From Mycobacterium sp. Z3061 (lineage in GTDB: Bacteria > Actinomycetota > Actinomycetes > Mycobacteriales > Mycobacteriaceae), in contig NZ_CP134062.1 of assembly GCF_031583025.1 (NCBI RefSeq), positions 620,001 to 684,000 of the forward strand: 64,000 bases of DNA. Reading direction: 5' to 3'. Positions 39,671 through 48,391 of the stretch are shown here, piece after piece. The notes under the pieces were generated by a model. That model was given only the letters and a program-made list of their open reading frames with translations, was not told the DNA's origin and did no database searches. Position 1 is the first letter of the stretch; each line of letters opens with the position of its first letter. Both the position numbers and the translations under genes were made by a program.

Positions 39671-40822
39671 GTGAGTTCGGTTGCGGAGTGGGGGCGCAGC
39701 GGCCTGGCCTATCTGACTGGTCTGCCCGACGCCGCCCCCGACTTCTCGCGCGCCGGCGTGCTCGAACACGCCCGGCAGCTTGCTCCCGACGCGGCCACCT
39801 GGCTGACGGGGCGCGCCGGACTGCTCGGACTGAGCCGGGCCGGCCGGGTGTCGGCCGGCGGCGCCACTCACCTGATGGCCGCGCGCGACGGGTGGTGCGC
39901 GATCACCCTGTCCCGGCCCGACGATGTCGCCGCCGTCCCGGCGCTGGTGTCGGCCGACACCGTCGAAGCGGACCCGTGGCCCGTGCTGCACCGCTGGGTG
40001 GCGAGCCGGCCGGCAGCCCAGGCCGTCGAACGCGCGACGCTGCTCGACATCCCAGCGGCCGCCCTGGGTGAGGCCGCCGCGACGCCACCGCGGGTGCGCC
40101 GGACGGGGCCGCCGGCACCGCTCGACGGACCGGCGGGCCTGCTGGTCGCCGACCTGTCCTCGCTGTGGGCCGGCCCGTTGTGTGGGCAGTTGCTGGCCCG
40201 GGCGGGCGCTACCGTCGTCAAAGTGGAAAGTCCCGCGCGGCCCGATGGCACCCGGGCCGGCGACCGCAGGTTCTTCGACTGGATCAACGCAGCGAAGCTG
40301 TCCTGCTGCCTGGACTTCGACCGGCAGACCGGCGAGTTGCGGGACCTGCTGACGGTCGCCGACATCGTGATCGAGGGATCGCGGCCCGACGCTCTGGCGC
40401 GCCGCGGGCTGGGCCCCGACGACATTGCCCCGCGGGCCGGGCGGATCTGGTTGCGGATCACCGGTCACGGGTCGCGATCGCGGCGGCCGGCGTTCGGCGA
40501 CGACGCCGCGGTGGCGGGCGGCCTGGTCGGCGCCGGCCCCGTTTTCTGCGGGGACGCCATCGCCGACCCGCTGACCGGGTTGGAGGCCGGCCGGGTGGTG
40601 CTGGACTCGCTGCACCGCGGCGGCGGCGAGCTCATCGAGGTCGCCATGGCCGCGGTTGCCGCGACCTACGCGGCGTTGCCTGCCGGCCCGTCGGGGCCGT
40701 GCTCCGACCGGCCGGTGTGCCCGCCGCGGGCTCCCCAGGTGCACGGCGCGGCCGCCGTCCTCGGCGCCGACAACGATGCCGTGCGTCACCTGGTCGCCGA
40801 AAGACGTCGCCGGTCATGCTGA
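39671..40822 (+). CDS. CoA-transferase family III (CaiB/BaiF-like)
   Basis: 383 residues from GTG 39671. The first ~150 residues are poorly conserved; the family III core begins at GLLVADLSSLWAGPLCGQLL, then GATVVKVESPARPDGTR and FFDWINAAKLSCCLDF, where the CoA-binding region lies. RPDALARRGLGPDD and the motif DAIADPLTGLEA, whose Asp corresponds to the catalytic Asp that forms the acyl-anhydride intermediate, are intact. The enzyme would move CoA between carboxylic acids. The C-terminus is short compared with CaiB, so the reaction is uncertain. Its last 7 bases overlap the amidohydrolase start. Neither gene lies here in M. tuberculosis. Confidence 0.85.
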   Translation: MSSVAEWGRSGLAYLTGLPDAAPDFSRAGVLEHARQLAPDAATWLTGRAGLLGLSRAGRVSAGGATHLMAARDGWCAITLSRPDDVAAVPALVSADTVEADPWPVLHRWVASRPAAQAVERATLLDIPAAALGEAAATPPRVRRTGPPAPLDGPAGLLVADLSSLWAGPLCGQLLARAGATVVKVESPARPDGTRAGDRRFFDWINAAKLSCCLDFDRQTGELRDLLTVADIVIEGSRPDALARRGLGPDDIAPRAGRIWLRITGHGSRSRRPAFGDDAAVAGGLVGAGPVFCGDAIADPLTGLEAGRVVLDSLHRGGGELIEVAMAAVAATYAALPAGPSGPCSDRPVCPPRAPQVHGAAAVLGADNDAVRHLVAERRRRSC

Positions 40823-42117
40823 TCAAGCGGGCCACCCTGCTGGACGGGACGACTGCCGACATCCGGGTGGGTGCGCGGATCGAAGAAGTGCGGCAGAGCC
40901 TGGCCCCGCGGCCCGGGGAAGGTGTGCTCGACGCCGGCGGCGGCACCGTGCTGCCGGGCCTGCACGACCATCATGTGCACCTGCACGCGGCGGCGTCGGC
41001 GCTGGACTCGCTGTCGCTCGGACCGCCGGCGGTGCGCACCAGAGACCAACTGGCGCATGCTCTTTCGAGCGCGGTTCCGGGTCCCGACGGATGGATCCGC
41101 GCCGTCGGCTACCACGAGTCGGTGGCCGGGGAGCTGGACCGGACGGCGCTGGACGCCGTGCGCGCGCACGTCCCGGTCCGCGTCCAGCACCGCAGCGGGG
41201 CGCTGTGGATGCTCAACTCCGCCGCCCTGGGGCGCGTAGGGCTCGCCGGTCATCCCGACGGCCGGCTACGTAGCGCCGATCCCTGGTCGCAGGCGCTGCA
41301 ACGCAGAGAGACCGATCTGGCCGAACTGAGCCGGCGCATCACGGCCACCGGAGTCACCGGAGTCACCGACGCGACCCCCGACCTGGACGTCGAAGGCCTG
41401 GTGTCGCTGATGATGGCCCACCGCAGCGGCGAATTCCGGCCTGGCGTAAAGGTTCTGGTGCCCGGCAAGAGGATCCTGCACGACGACCGTCTCGACCTGG
41501 ACGAGTTGATTCAGTGGATCGGTGACCGGCACCGATCCGGGCAACCGGTCGCCGTGCACTGTGTGACCGCGGCGCAACTGGTAGTCACGATCGCGGCCCT
41601 GCGGGCGGCCGGCAGCCACCCGTTCGACCGCATCGAACATGCCGCGGTGGTGCCCGACGACAACCTGGCCGACCTCGCCGAACTCGGCGTCACCGTGGTG
41701 ACCCAACCCAATTTCGTTGCCGAGCGCGGTGATCAGTACCTGGCCGACGTCCCCAAACACGAGCAGGATCAACTCTGGCGGGTCGCGTCGTTACTCAGGG
41801 CGAATATCCCGGTTGCGCTGTCCACCGATATGCCGTTCGGCGACGGCGATCCGTGGGCGGCAATGCGGGCCGCGGTGTCGCGCAGCACGCCCAGTGGGGA
41901 GGTTCTCAATGCCGGCGAATGTGTCTCCGCACGAACGGCTTTGACGATGTTCCTGGGCTGGTCGGATCGTCCGGACCGGCCGCGCACGGTCGAGATCGGC
42001 GAACCGGGAGACCTCTGTGTGCTGTCCGAGCCACCCGACACGGTGCTGGCCGAGCTGGATGCGGGGCTGGTGGCGGCGACGCTGATCCGGGGCGAACTCG
42101 TCTACTTCGCGATGTGA
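40816..42117 (+). CDS. Metal-dependent amidohydrolase family protein
   Basis: 433 residues; ATG 40816 overlaps the CoA-transferase stop by 7 bases, so the two are co-translated. It has the amidohydrolase layout: a small beta-sandwich N-terminus (MLIKRATLLDGTTADIRVGARI), the metal-binding HDHHVHLH at 50-57 after GGGTVLPGL, later VAVHCVTAAQL and FDRIEHAAVVPD histidines, and the catalytic Asp in ALSTDMPFGDGDPW. The C-terminal sandwich closes with VEIGEPGDLCVLSEP. This is the YtcJ/N-acyl-amidohydrolase-like branch; the substrate is unknown. A hydrolase paired with a CoA-transferase suggests opening of an amide or ring and CoA activation of the released acid. Its end overlaps convergent lipW by 16 bases. 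Confidence 0.87.
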   Translation: MLIKRATLLDGTTADIRVGARIEEVRQSLAPRPGEGVLDAGGGTVLPGLHDHHVHLHAAASALDSLSLGPPAVRTRDQLAHALSSAVPGPDGWIRAVGYHESVAGELDRTALDAVRAHVPVRVQHRSGALWMLNSAALGRVGLAGHPDGRLRSADPWSQALQRRETDLAELSRRITATGVTGVTDATPDLDVEGLVSLMMAHRSGEFRPGVKVLVPGKRILHDDRLDLDELIQWIGDRHRSGQPVAVHCVTAAQLVVTIAALRAAGSHPFDRIEHAAVVPDDNLADLAELGVTVVTQPNFVAERGDQYLADVPKHEQDQLWRVASLLRANIPVALSTDMPFGDGDPWAAMRAAVSRSTPSGEVLNAGECVSARTALTMFLGWSDRPDRPRTVEIGEPGDLCVLSEPPDTVLAELDAGLVAATLIRGELVYFAM

Positions 42118-43025
42118 CCGGACAGGGCCGGCCGCAAGGCATCGCACTGCATCCGGAAAAACTGTTGTGACACCGGCAGTTTCGCCGCGACAAGGTCGAA
42201 CCCGTGAAACGCGCCCGGAATCCGTTCCACCTGGCACGGCACCCCGGCCTCGACCAGCCGGCGCGCGTATTCGATGTCCTCGTCGTGGAACAGGTCATGG
42301 GTGCCGACCCCCACCCACGCCGGGGGCAACCCGCTCAGGTCGGTACGGCGGGCCGGCACCGCGACCGCCGGGTCCGCGCCGCCGAGATACGAGGCCCAGC
42401 CGAATTCATTGGCGCTCGGATCCCACAGCCGGTGATTCGGGTTCGGCGGCGCCGACGCGCTGCGGTCGTCCAGCATCGGATAGACCAACAACTGGAACGC
42501 CGGGCTGAGGGCACCGCGGTCGCGCGCCAGCAGTGCCAGCGCTGCGGCCAGTCCGCCGCCGGCGCTGGCCCCGCCGATCGCCACCCGCGCCGGATCCACG
42601 GCGGGCAGGGCGGCCAGCCAGGTCAGTGCCGCATAGCAGTCCTCCAACGGGGCCGGGTAGGGATGCTCGGGCGCCAGCCGGTAATCGACCGAGGCGACCG
42701 TGATACCTAACGCTTTGCTGAACCGCAGACACAGCGCGTCGTCCTGCCGGGCCGAACCGAACACGTATCCGCCGCCGTGAATCCACAACAGCGCGGCAGT
42801 CGGTTCGTCGATCCCCGCCGGCCGGTACAACCGAACGCCGGTGCCCGACGCCAGGGTCAGCACCTCGACGCCGGCGGGAGTCCGTCCCGGTCTCATCAGC
42901 TTGGCCGCACGCCGCATCACCGGCAGCAGCCGGGGACCGGCCAGCCGCCGCGGCGCAAAGCGCGCGATCCGTCGCAAGTCAGGGTGGACTTCGTCATTCA
43001 CGATGTCGTTCGTGGCGGCCGGCAT
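42102..43025 (-). CDS. lipW: Hormone-sensitive-lipase-family esterase LipW
   Basis: 307-residue alpha/beta-hydrolase. The HSL family oxyanion motif LLWIHGGGYVFGSARQDD is followed by SVDYRLAPEHPYPAPLEDCY, the nucleophile elbow GGASAGGGLAAALALLA, the acid in GTHDLFHDEDIEYARRL and the His in GAFHGFDLV. It hydrolyses short acyl esters. ATG 43025 (MPAATNDIVNDEVHPDLRR) was chosen by agreement with the M. tuberculosis Rv0217c N-terminus (VHPDLRRIAR); the frame is open further upstream without family similarity. It is divergent from the methyltransferase gene across a 212-base gap in which no other gene was seen. Confidence 0.92.
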   Translation of the reverse strand: MPAATNDIVNDEVHPDLRRIARFAPRRLAGPRLLPVMRRAAKLMRPGRTPAGVEVLTLASGTGVRLYRPAGIDEPTAALLWIHGGGYVFGSARQDDALCLRFSKALGITVASVDYRLAPEHPYPAPLEDCYAALTWLAALPAVDPARVAIGGASAGGGLAAALALLARDRGALSPAFQLLVYPMLDDRSASAPPNPNHRLWDPSANEFGWASYLGGADPAVAVPARRTDLSGLPPAWVGVGTHDLFHDEDIEYARRLVEAGVPCQVERIPGAFHGFDLVAAKLPVSQQFFRMQCDALRPALSGHIAK

Positions 43026-43237
43026 CGATCCAGTATCCAACCCGGGCCATCTGGGCCCGCTCCGGCACCGAATATCTGGCGTGGACTTTCGCGTTCGCCG
43101 CGCGTAACTCTTGACACGGCGTGTGTAGCCAGCCCTGGAACGGGGTATCGATGGGTTTGATCGGTGGACGCGGTTTTGCCAGTGGCCGCTGCGCGCTCGC
43201 GCAACGTGGTCGATCACGATGTGCGAGGAGCGTGCAA

Positions 43238-43900
43238 ATGCTGGGAAATCTGTATGACCGTGCCCTCGTCGGCGAGCGCTGTTGGATCCGCCACGACGAC
43301 GGCGAGGTGCGGCCGCTCCCGGCCCACCGGTGGTTGGGAGCCGCGGACCGCGCCGCCGACGAGAATGACGGCGAGCGAGCCTCCGACGAGGCATTCGACG
43401 AGGCCGTCGCCGCGATGTGCTTCGGCCCTACGATCGAGCTTGGCTGCGGACCGGCGCGCCTGGTCGCGCGCCTGGTGCAGCGGGGCATACCGGCGCTGGG
43501 CATCGACCGCTCGGCGACCGCGATTCAACTCGCCAGCCGCGGCGGCGCTCCCGCCTTACTCGGCGACGTCTTCGAACCGCTGCCCGGCACCGGCCGCTGG
43601 CAGACGGTCTTGCTGGTCGACGGCAACGTCGGCCTGGGCGGCGACCCGGGACGCATCCTGGGCAGGGCCGCGGAGTTGCTGGGACGCGGCGGGCGCTGCG
43701 TGGCCGAATTCGATACCCGCGCCATCGGCATCCAGGGCCGTTGGGTCCGGCTGGAGTCCGGACGCGAGGTGGGTCCCTGGTTCCGCTGGGCCTCGGTGGG
43801 CGTGGACAGCGCCGCCTCGCTTGCGGCGCAAGTTGGTCTTACGCTTACCGGCGTGCGGATGATCGGCGGGAGGGTGATCGCAACGCTGGCAGCGTTGTGA
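43238..43900 (+). CDS. SAM-dependent methyltransferase
   Basis: 220 residues from ATG 43238, which has GAGGAG (43225-43230) seven bases upstream; the longer open frame has no ribosome site. Class I methyltransferase motifs are TIELGCGPARLVARL (motif I), GIPALGIDRSATAIQLA (acidic residue of motif II) and LLVDGNVGLGGDPGRIL. The tail CVAEFDTRAIG and the following strand complete the Rossmann fold. Substrate unknown. Its stop overlaps the GTG of the molybdenum oxidoreductase by 4 bases, which ties it to that enzyme in expression. M. tuberculosis has no such gene just before Rv0218. Confidence 0.85.
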   Translation: MLGNLYDRALVGERCWIRHDDGEVRPLPAHRWLGAADRAADENDGERASDEAFDEAVAAMCFGPTIELGCGPARLVARLVQRGIPALGIDRSATAIQLASRGGAPALLGDVFEPLPGTGRWQTVLLVDGNVGLGGDPGRILGRAAELLGRGGRCVAEFDTRAIGIQGRWVRLESGREVGPWFRWASVGVDSAASLAAQVGLTLTGVRMIGGRVIATLAAL

Positions 43901-45126
43901 AGACCCCTGCGAGTCGCTTCACCAGCCCGTTACGCGGCCCCTGGCTGACGTCGGTTTTCGGGTTGGCGCTGTTGGTTGCCCTGCCCGTCATCGTGCTCAC
44001 CGGCCTGCTGTCCTATATCGCCTACGGGCCGCAACTCGGCCAGGCCATACCCGCCGACGTCGGCTGGCTGCGACTGCCACTGTTCACCTGGCCCACCCGC
44101 CCGTCCTGGCTCTACCGGCTGACGCAGGGTCTGCACGTGGGGCTCGGCCTGGTGATCATCCCGGTGGTGCTGGCCAAGCTGTGGTCGGTGATCCCGAAGC
44201 TGTTCGCCTGGCCGCCGGCCCGGTCCCTGGCCCAGCTGATAGAGCGGGTGTCGCTGCTGATGCTGGTGGGCGGCCTCTTGTTCGAGATCGTCACCGGGGT
44301 GCTCAACATCCAGTACGACTACATCTTCGGATTCAGCTTCTACGACGCGCACTACTTCGGAGCGTGGGTGTTCATCACCGGCTTCCTGATGCACATCGCG
44401 CTCAAGATCCCCCGCATGATCACCGGCCTGCGATCGATACCGCTGCGAGAAGTATTGCGTACCAACGTTTCCGGCACTCGAGCTCAGCCAGCCGACGACA
44501 CCGGGCTGGTGGCGGAGGAGCCGGCCGCGGCGACGGTCAGCCGGCGCGGCGCACTGGCGCTGGTCGGCTCCGGCGTGTTGCTGCTCGCGGTGCTGACCGT
44601 CGGGCAGACGCTCGGCGGCCCGGCCCGCAGCGTCGCACTCCTGGTACCGCGGGGGAGGGGCCGGGACTTCCCGGTCAACAAGACGGCGTCCGTCGCCGGC
44701 ATCACGCCCGAGGCGGTGGGCCCCGGATGGCGCTTGACGCTGCGGGGCGGGCCGACCGAGGTGGTGCTGGACCGCGCCGCGCTGGCCCGGCTGCCGCAAC
44801 GCACCGCGCGGCTACCGATTGCCTGCGTGGAGGGCTGGTCGACGGTGCAGACCTGGAGCGGCGTGCCGCTGGCGGAGTTGGCGCGGTTGGCGGGGGTGCC
44901 GGCGCCCGGGTCGGCGCACGTGCGGTCGCTGCAGCGGGGCGGCGCATTCGGCGAGGCGTACCTGCAGGCCAACCAGGTCGCTGACCCGGATGCGCTGCTG
45001 GCGCTGCGGGTCAACGGCGAGGAACTGCCGCTGGACCACGGCTACCCGGCTCGGATCATCGTCCCCGCCCTGCCCGGTGTGCACAACACCAAGTGGGTGA
45101 CCGCCATCGACTTCGGGCGGACTTGA
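43897..45126 (+). CDS. Membrane-bound molybdopterin oxidoreductase with b-type cytochrome-like domain, Rv0218 orthologue
   Basis: 409 residues from GTG 43897 (GTGA overlap with the methyltransferase). Residues ~15-200 form four membrane helices (LALLVALPVIVLTGLLSYIA; LVIIPVVLAKLW; LLMLVGGLLFEIVTGVL; FGAWVFITGFLMHIALKI). Histidines in TQGLHVGLG and FLMHIALK could ligate haem. A fifth helix (LALVGSGVLLLAVLTVGQTL) leads to an extracytoplasmic sulfite-oxidase-fold domain. There PIACVEGWSTVQTWSGVPL holds Cys310, the expected molybdenum ligand of the oxidoreductase Mo-pterin family. One chain therefore joins the catalytic and electron-transfer halves that YedY/YedZ-type systems split. Redox substrate unknown. 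Confidence 0.88.
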   Translation: MKTPASRFTSPLRGPWLTSVFGLALLVALPVIVLTGLLSYIAYGPQLGQAIPADVGWLRLPLFTWPTRPSWLYRLTQGLHVGLGLVIIPVVLAKLWSVIPKLFAWPPARSLAQLIERVSLLMLVGGLLFEIVTGVLNIQYDYIFGFSFYDAHYFGAWVFITGFLMHIALKIPRMITGLRSIPLREVLRTNVSGTRAQPADDTGLVAEEPAAATVSRRGALALVGSGVLLLAVLTVGQTLGGPARSVALLVPRGRGRDFPVNKTASVAGITPEAVGPGWRLTLRGGPTEVVLDRAALARLPQRTARLPIACVEGWSTVQTWSGVPLAELARLAGVPAPGSAHVRSLQRGGAFGEAYLQANQVADPDALLALRVNGEELPLDHGYPARIIVPALPGVHNTKWVTAIDFGRT

Positions 45127-45127
45127 A

Positions 45128-45640
45128 ATGATGTCCAGGCCAACGCTTTTCGCAAGATACTACGGCGCTCACCCGTTGCATCTGCTGACCATGGTGGCCG
45201 GGTTCGCGCTGCTGGGCTATGTGCTGATCGCGCTGCGACCGGCCGCCCTGTGGAATCCGGGCAGTTGGTGGCAGTCGGTCGCGGTGTGGTTGGCCGCGGC
45301 CGTCATCGGCCACGACCTGGTGCTCTTCCCGCTCTACGCGCTGGCCGACGCGGCCGTCGCCCGACTGCCCGGGGTTCGGGCGCCGTCACCGAAAGTCCCG
45401 GTGCGCAATTACATTCGCGTCCCGGCCCTGGGTGCCGGGCTCACCCTGCTGGTCTTTCTGCCGGGCATCATCGAGCAGGGCGCCGACACCTACCATGCGG
45501 CAACCGGCCAGACCCAGCAGCCGTTCCTGGGCCGCTGGCTGCTGCTGGTCGCGGCGTTGTTTGCCGGCAGCGCGCTCGCCTACGCCGTGCGGCTTGTCCT
45601 GACGCGCCGGCGAATCCCGGAGGAGAATGCAACCGGATAA
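45128..45640 (+). CDS. Four-helix membrane protein, Rv0219 orthologue
   Basis: 170 residues starting 1 base after the Mo-oxidoreductase stop; a second ATG at 45131 is equally possible. The N-terminal FARYYGAHPLHLLTMVAGF motif is followed by four hydrophobic segments (LLTMVAGFALLGYVLIAL; VAVWLAAAVIGHDLVLFPLY; LGAGLTLLVFLPGIIEQG; WLLLVAALFAGSALAYAV) and a basic C-terminus. Conserved pairing with the preceding gene in mycobacteria suggests a partner subunit or assembly factor of that oxidoreductase; no catalytic motif is visible. Confidence 0.82.
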   Translation: MMSRPTLFARYYGAHPLHLLTMVAGFALLGYVLIALRPAALWNPGSWWQSVAVWLAAAVIGHDLVLFPLYALADAAVARLPGVRAPSPKVPVRNYIRVPALGAGLTLLVFLPGIIEQGADTYHAATGQTQQPFLGRWLLLVAALFAGSALAYAVRLVLTRRRIPEENATG

Positions 45641-45650
45641 TGCTGGGTTA

Positions 45651-45680
45651 CTACCGGCCGGTAGGGGTACGCTCCCCAGC
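45651..45680 (+). promoter_or_regulatory. lipC promoter: 14-bp palindrome and leaderless -10
   Basis: CTACCGGCCGGTAG (45651-45664) is a perfect palindrome. It is followed at once by a TACGCT -10 (45668-45673) and, 7 bases later, the lipC ATG at 45681. A repressor bound to the palindrome would block RNA polymerase. The regulator is not identifiable from this window. Confidence 0.5.
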
Positions 45681-46880
45681 ATGACGGCGACTGGACAGTC
45701 CAAATCCTGCGTCAAAAGGATGCTGCGGGCCGGTCCTGCTGACTATCTGCTGGCGATGAGCCGGGCCGGGGCTTCATTGCCGCTGGTGGGCAAGCGCCTG
45801 GAGCCATTGGGAACCGTCGCCGCGATGAGCCTGTGGGGCATGCGGTTCGCCCCCGAGTTGGTGTCCGCATCGGCCAAGGGGCGGTTCGCCCCGGGCAGCG
45901 GCGAGCAGCGCCGCCGCGAGCGGGACAGCACCAACGAGGTGTCGATCGCGGCGCTGCGTGGGACGGTGTCGCCGGAGGAACTCGACGCCGAGTGGCCGGC
46001 CGCCAACCCGACGCCGCCGTTCTGGGAGGCGCTGCGACGCAGCAAGTACCTGCACCGTCGCGGCGTGCACTACGGCGACCAGCCGGTTCAGACCCTCGAT
46101 GTCTGGCGGCGCAAGGACCTGCCCGCCGAACCCGCCCCGGTGCTGATCTTCGTGCCCGGCGGCGCCTGGGTGCACGGCAGCACCCAGATGCAGGGGACCG
46201 CCCTGATGTCGCGCCTGGCCGAGCAGGGCTGGGTCTGCCTGGCGATCAACTACCGGGTCTCGCCACATCATCGCTGGCCCCGGCACATCACCGACGTCAA
46301 GACCGCCATCGCCTGGGCGCGCGCCAACGTCGACAGGTTCGGCGGCGACCGCAACTTCGTCGCCGTGGCCGGTTGTTCGGCCGGCGGCCATCTCGCCGCG
46401 CTGGCCGGGCTCACCGACGACGACGCGACCTACCAGGCCAAGCTGCCCGACGGTGCCGACAGCTCGGTGGACGCGGTGGTCGGCATCTACGGACGCTACT
46501 GCTGGGAGGACCGGTCGACCCCCGAGCGGGAGCGGTTCGTGCAGTTCCTCGAGCGCGTGGTGGTCCAGCGGTCCATCGCACGGCACCCGGACGTCTTCCG
46601 GGACGCCTCGCCGATCGCGCGGGTGCACCGAAATGCGCCGCCGTTCCTGGTGATTCACGGCAGTCGGGACAGTGTGATCCCGGTGGCGCAGGCCCGCAGC
46701 TTCGTCGAACGGCTGCGTGCGGTATCGGCTTCCCTGGTCAGCTATGTGGAGTTGCCGGGCGCGGGCCACGGCTTCGACATGCTCGACGGGCCGCGCGCCG
46801 GTGCCATGGCCCATGCCACTGCCCTGTTCCTCAACCAGGTGCACCGCACCCGGACACAGTTCGCCAAAGAGGTCATCTAG
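45681..46880 (+). CDS. lipC: Esterase/lipase LipC
   Basis: 399-residue alpha/beta-hydrolase. Residues 1-150 are an N-terminal region typical of LipC (LLAMSRAGASLPLVGKRLEP). The catalytic domain has VLIFVPGGAWVHGS (oxyanion), INYRVSPHHRWPRH, the nucleophile elbow VAGCSAGGHLAALAG, the acid in HGSRDSVIPVAQA and the His in GAGHGFDML. The M. tuberculosis orthologue (Rv0220) is a cell-surface esterase. ATG 45681 is preferred over ATG 45627 because a TACGCT box sits 7 bases upstream, giving a leaderless transcript, and because the upstream start would overlap the previous gene. Confidence 0.92.
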   Translation: MTATGQSKSCVKRMLRAGPADYLLAMSRAGASLPLVGKRLEPLGTVAAMSLWGMRFAPELVSASAKGRFAPGSGEQRRRERDSTNEVSIAALRGTVSPEELDAEWPAANPTPPFWEALRRSKYLHRRGVHYGDQPVQTLDVWRRKDLPAEPAPVLIFVPGGAWVHGSTQMQGTALMSRLAEQGWVCLAINYRVSPHHRWPRHITDVKTAIAWARANVDRFGGDRNFVAVAGCSAGGHLAALAGLTDDDATYQAKLPDGADSSVDAVVGIYGRYCWEDRSTPERERFVQFLERVVVQRSIARHPDVFRDASPIARVHRNAPPFLVIHGSRDSVIPVAQARSFVERLRAVSASLVSYVELPGAGHGFDMLDGPRAGAMAHATALFLNQVHRTRTQFAKEVI

Positions 46881-46923
46881 GCCCGGACCGCTTGTAAGGT
46901 CGCGCTATGGGTAGGGGACTGCG

Positions 46924-48333
46924 GTGAAGCGGCTCACCGGCTGGGACGCGGTGCTGCTGTACAGCGAGACGCCGAACGTGCACATGCACACCATCAAGGT
47001 CGCCGTCATCGAACTCGATCCGGAGAGCCGCGGCTTTACCATCGACGCGTTCCGTCAGGTGATCGCCGGGCGGATGGACAAGCTGGTTCCGTTGGGCTAT
47101 CAGCTGATTGACGTCCCCTACAAGTTCCACCACCCGATGTGGCGGGAGAACTGCGAGGTCGACTTCGAGTACCACATCCGCCCGTGGCAGCTGCCCGCCC
47201 CGGGTGGCCGTCGCGAACTCGACGAGGCCATCGGGCAGATCGCCAGCACACCGCTGGACCGCTCGCACCCGTTGTGGGAGATGTATTTCGTCGAGGGGCT
47301 GGCCGACGACCGTATCGCGGTGGTGCTCAAGATCCACCACGCGCTGGCCGACGGTGTCGCCTCGGCGAACCTGATGGCGCACGGCATGGATCTCATGCCG
47401 ACACCGCAGCTCAGCTCCTACACGCCCGATCCGGCGCCCACCAAACGCGAACTGATCAACACCGCGTTCGTCGACCACATGCGCCACATCAAACGCATCC
47501 CCGCGACCGTCCGCTACACCGCCCAGGGCATCCGGCGGGTGCGGCGCAGTTCGCGCAAGCTCTCCCCGGAGCTGACGATGCCGTTCACCCCGCCACCGAC
47601 GTTCATGAACCACATGCTCACCCCGGAGCGCCGGTTCGCCACCGCCACCCTGGCGCTGGCAGATGTGAAGGAGACCGGCAAAAAGCTCGGCGCCACCATC
47701 AACGACATGGTGCTGGCCCTGTCCAGCGGCGCGCTGCACAAGCTGCTGGTGCGCTACGACGGCAAGGCGGTGCCGTTGCTGGCGTCGGTGCCGGTTAGCT
47801 TCAACTTCGACCCGGAGCGGATCTCGGGCAACTACTTCAGCGGCATGATGGTCGCGCTGCCGTGCGACCTGGACGACCCGCTGGAGCGGGTCCGCGCCGC
47901 GCACGACAACGCCGTGTCCGCCAAGGAGAGCCACCATTTGCTCGGGCCGGAGTTGATCAGCCGCTGGGCCGCCTACTGGCCGCCGTCGGGTACCGAGGCG
48001 ATGTTCCGCTGGCTGTCCAGTCGCGACGGCCAGAACAAGGTGCTCAACCTCAACATCTCCAACGTCCCTGGTCCCCGCGAACGCGGCCGGGTAGGCGGTG
48101 CACTGGTCACCGAGATCTACTCGGTGGGTCCGCTGACGGCGGGCAGTGGCTTGAACATCACCGTGTGGAGCTACGTCGATCAACTCAACATCTCGGTGCT
48201 GACCGACGGCGCCACCCTGAACGATCCGCACGAGGTGACCGAGGCGATGATCGCCGAGTTCGTCGAGATACGCAGGGCGGCAGGGCTTTCGGAAGATCTG
48301 ACGGTCGTCGCCGAGGCGATGGCGCAGGCTTGA
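46924..48333 (+). CDS. Wax ester synthase/diacylglycerol acyltransferase family (Rv0221 orthologue)
   Basis: 469 residues, identical in length to Rv0221 as I recall it. The acyltransferase motif KIHHALADGVASANLM (HHxxxDG) lies near residue 140, preceded by SHPLWEMYFVEGL, and the C-terminal half has the KLGATINDMVLALSSGAL and NISNVPGPRERG motifs of the family. It transfers acyl groups from acyl-CoA to diacylglycerol or fatty alcohol, making triacylglycerol or wax storage lipid. GTG start at 46924. It follows lipC by 43 bases in the same direction, placing synthesis and hydrolysis of acyl esters next to each other. Confidence 0.93.
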   Translation: MKRLTGWDAVLLYSETPNVHMHTIKVAVIELDPESRGFTIDAFRQVIAGRMDKLVPLGYQLIDVPYKFHHPMWRENCEVDFEYHIRPWQLPAPGGRRELDEAIGQIASTPLDRSHPLWEMYFVEGLADDRIAVVLKIHHALADGVASANLMAHGMDLMPTPQLSSYTPDPAPTKRELINTAFVDHMRHIKRIPATVRYTAQGIRRVRRSSRKLSPELTMPFTPPPTFMNHMLTPERRFATATLALADVKETGKKLGATINDMVLALSSGALHKLLVRYDGKAVPLLASVPVSFNFDPERISGNYFSGMMVALPCDLDDPLERVRAAHDNAVSAKESHHLLGPELISRWAAYWPPSGTEAMFRWLSSRDGQNKVLNLNISNVPGPRERGRVGGALVTEIYSVGPLTAGSGLNITVWSYVDQLNISVLTDGATLNDPHEVTEAMIAEFVEIRRAAGLSEDLTVVAEAMAQA

Positions 48334-48378
48334 CCCGACGTTACATCGACCGGCGGATTCGTCACGCGCGACGCCCGC

Positions 48379-48391
48379 TACCATCGGCACT
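48379..48391 (+). promoter_or_regulatory. -10 box for leaderless echA1
   Basis: TACCAT (48379-48384) is followed by 7 bases and the GTG at 48392, the arrangement of a leaderless mycobacterial promoter. Confidence 0.5.
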
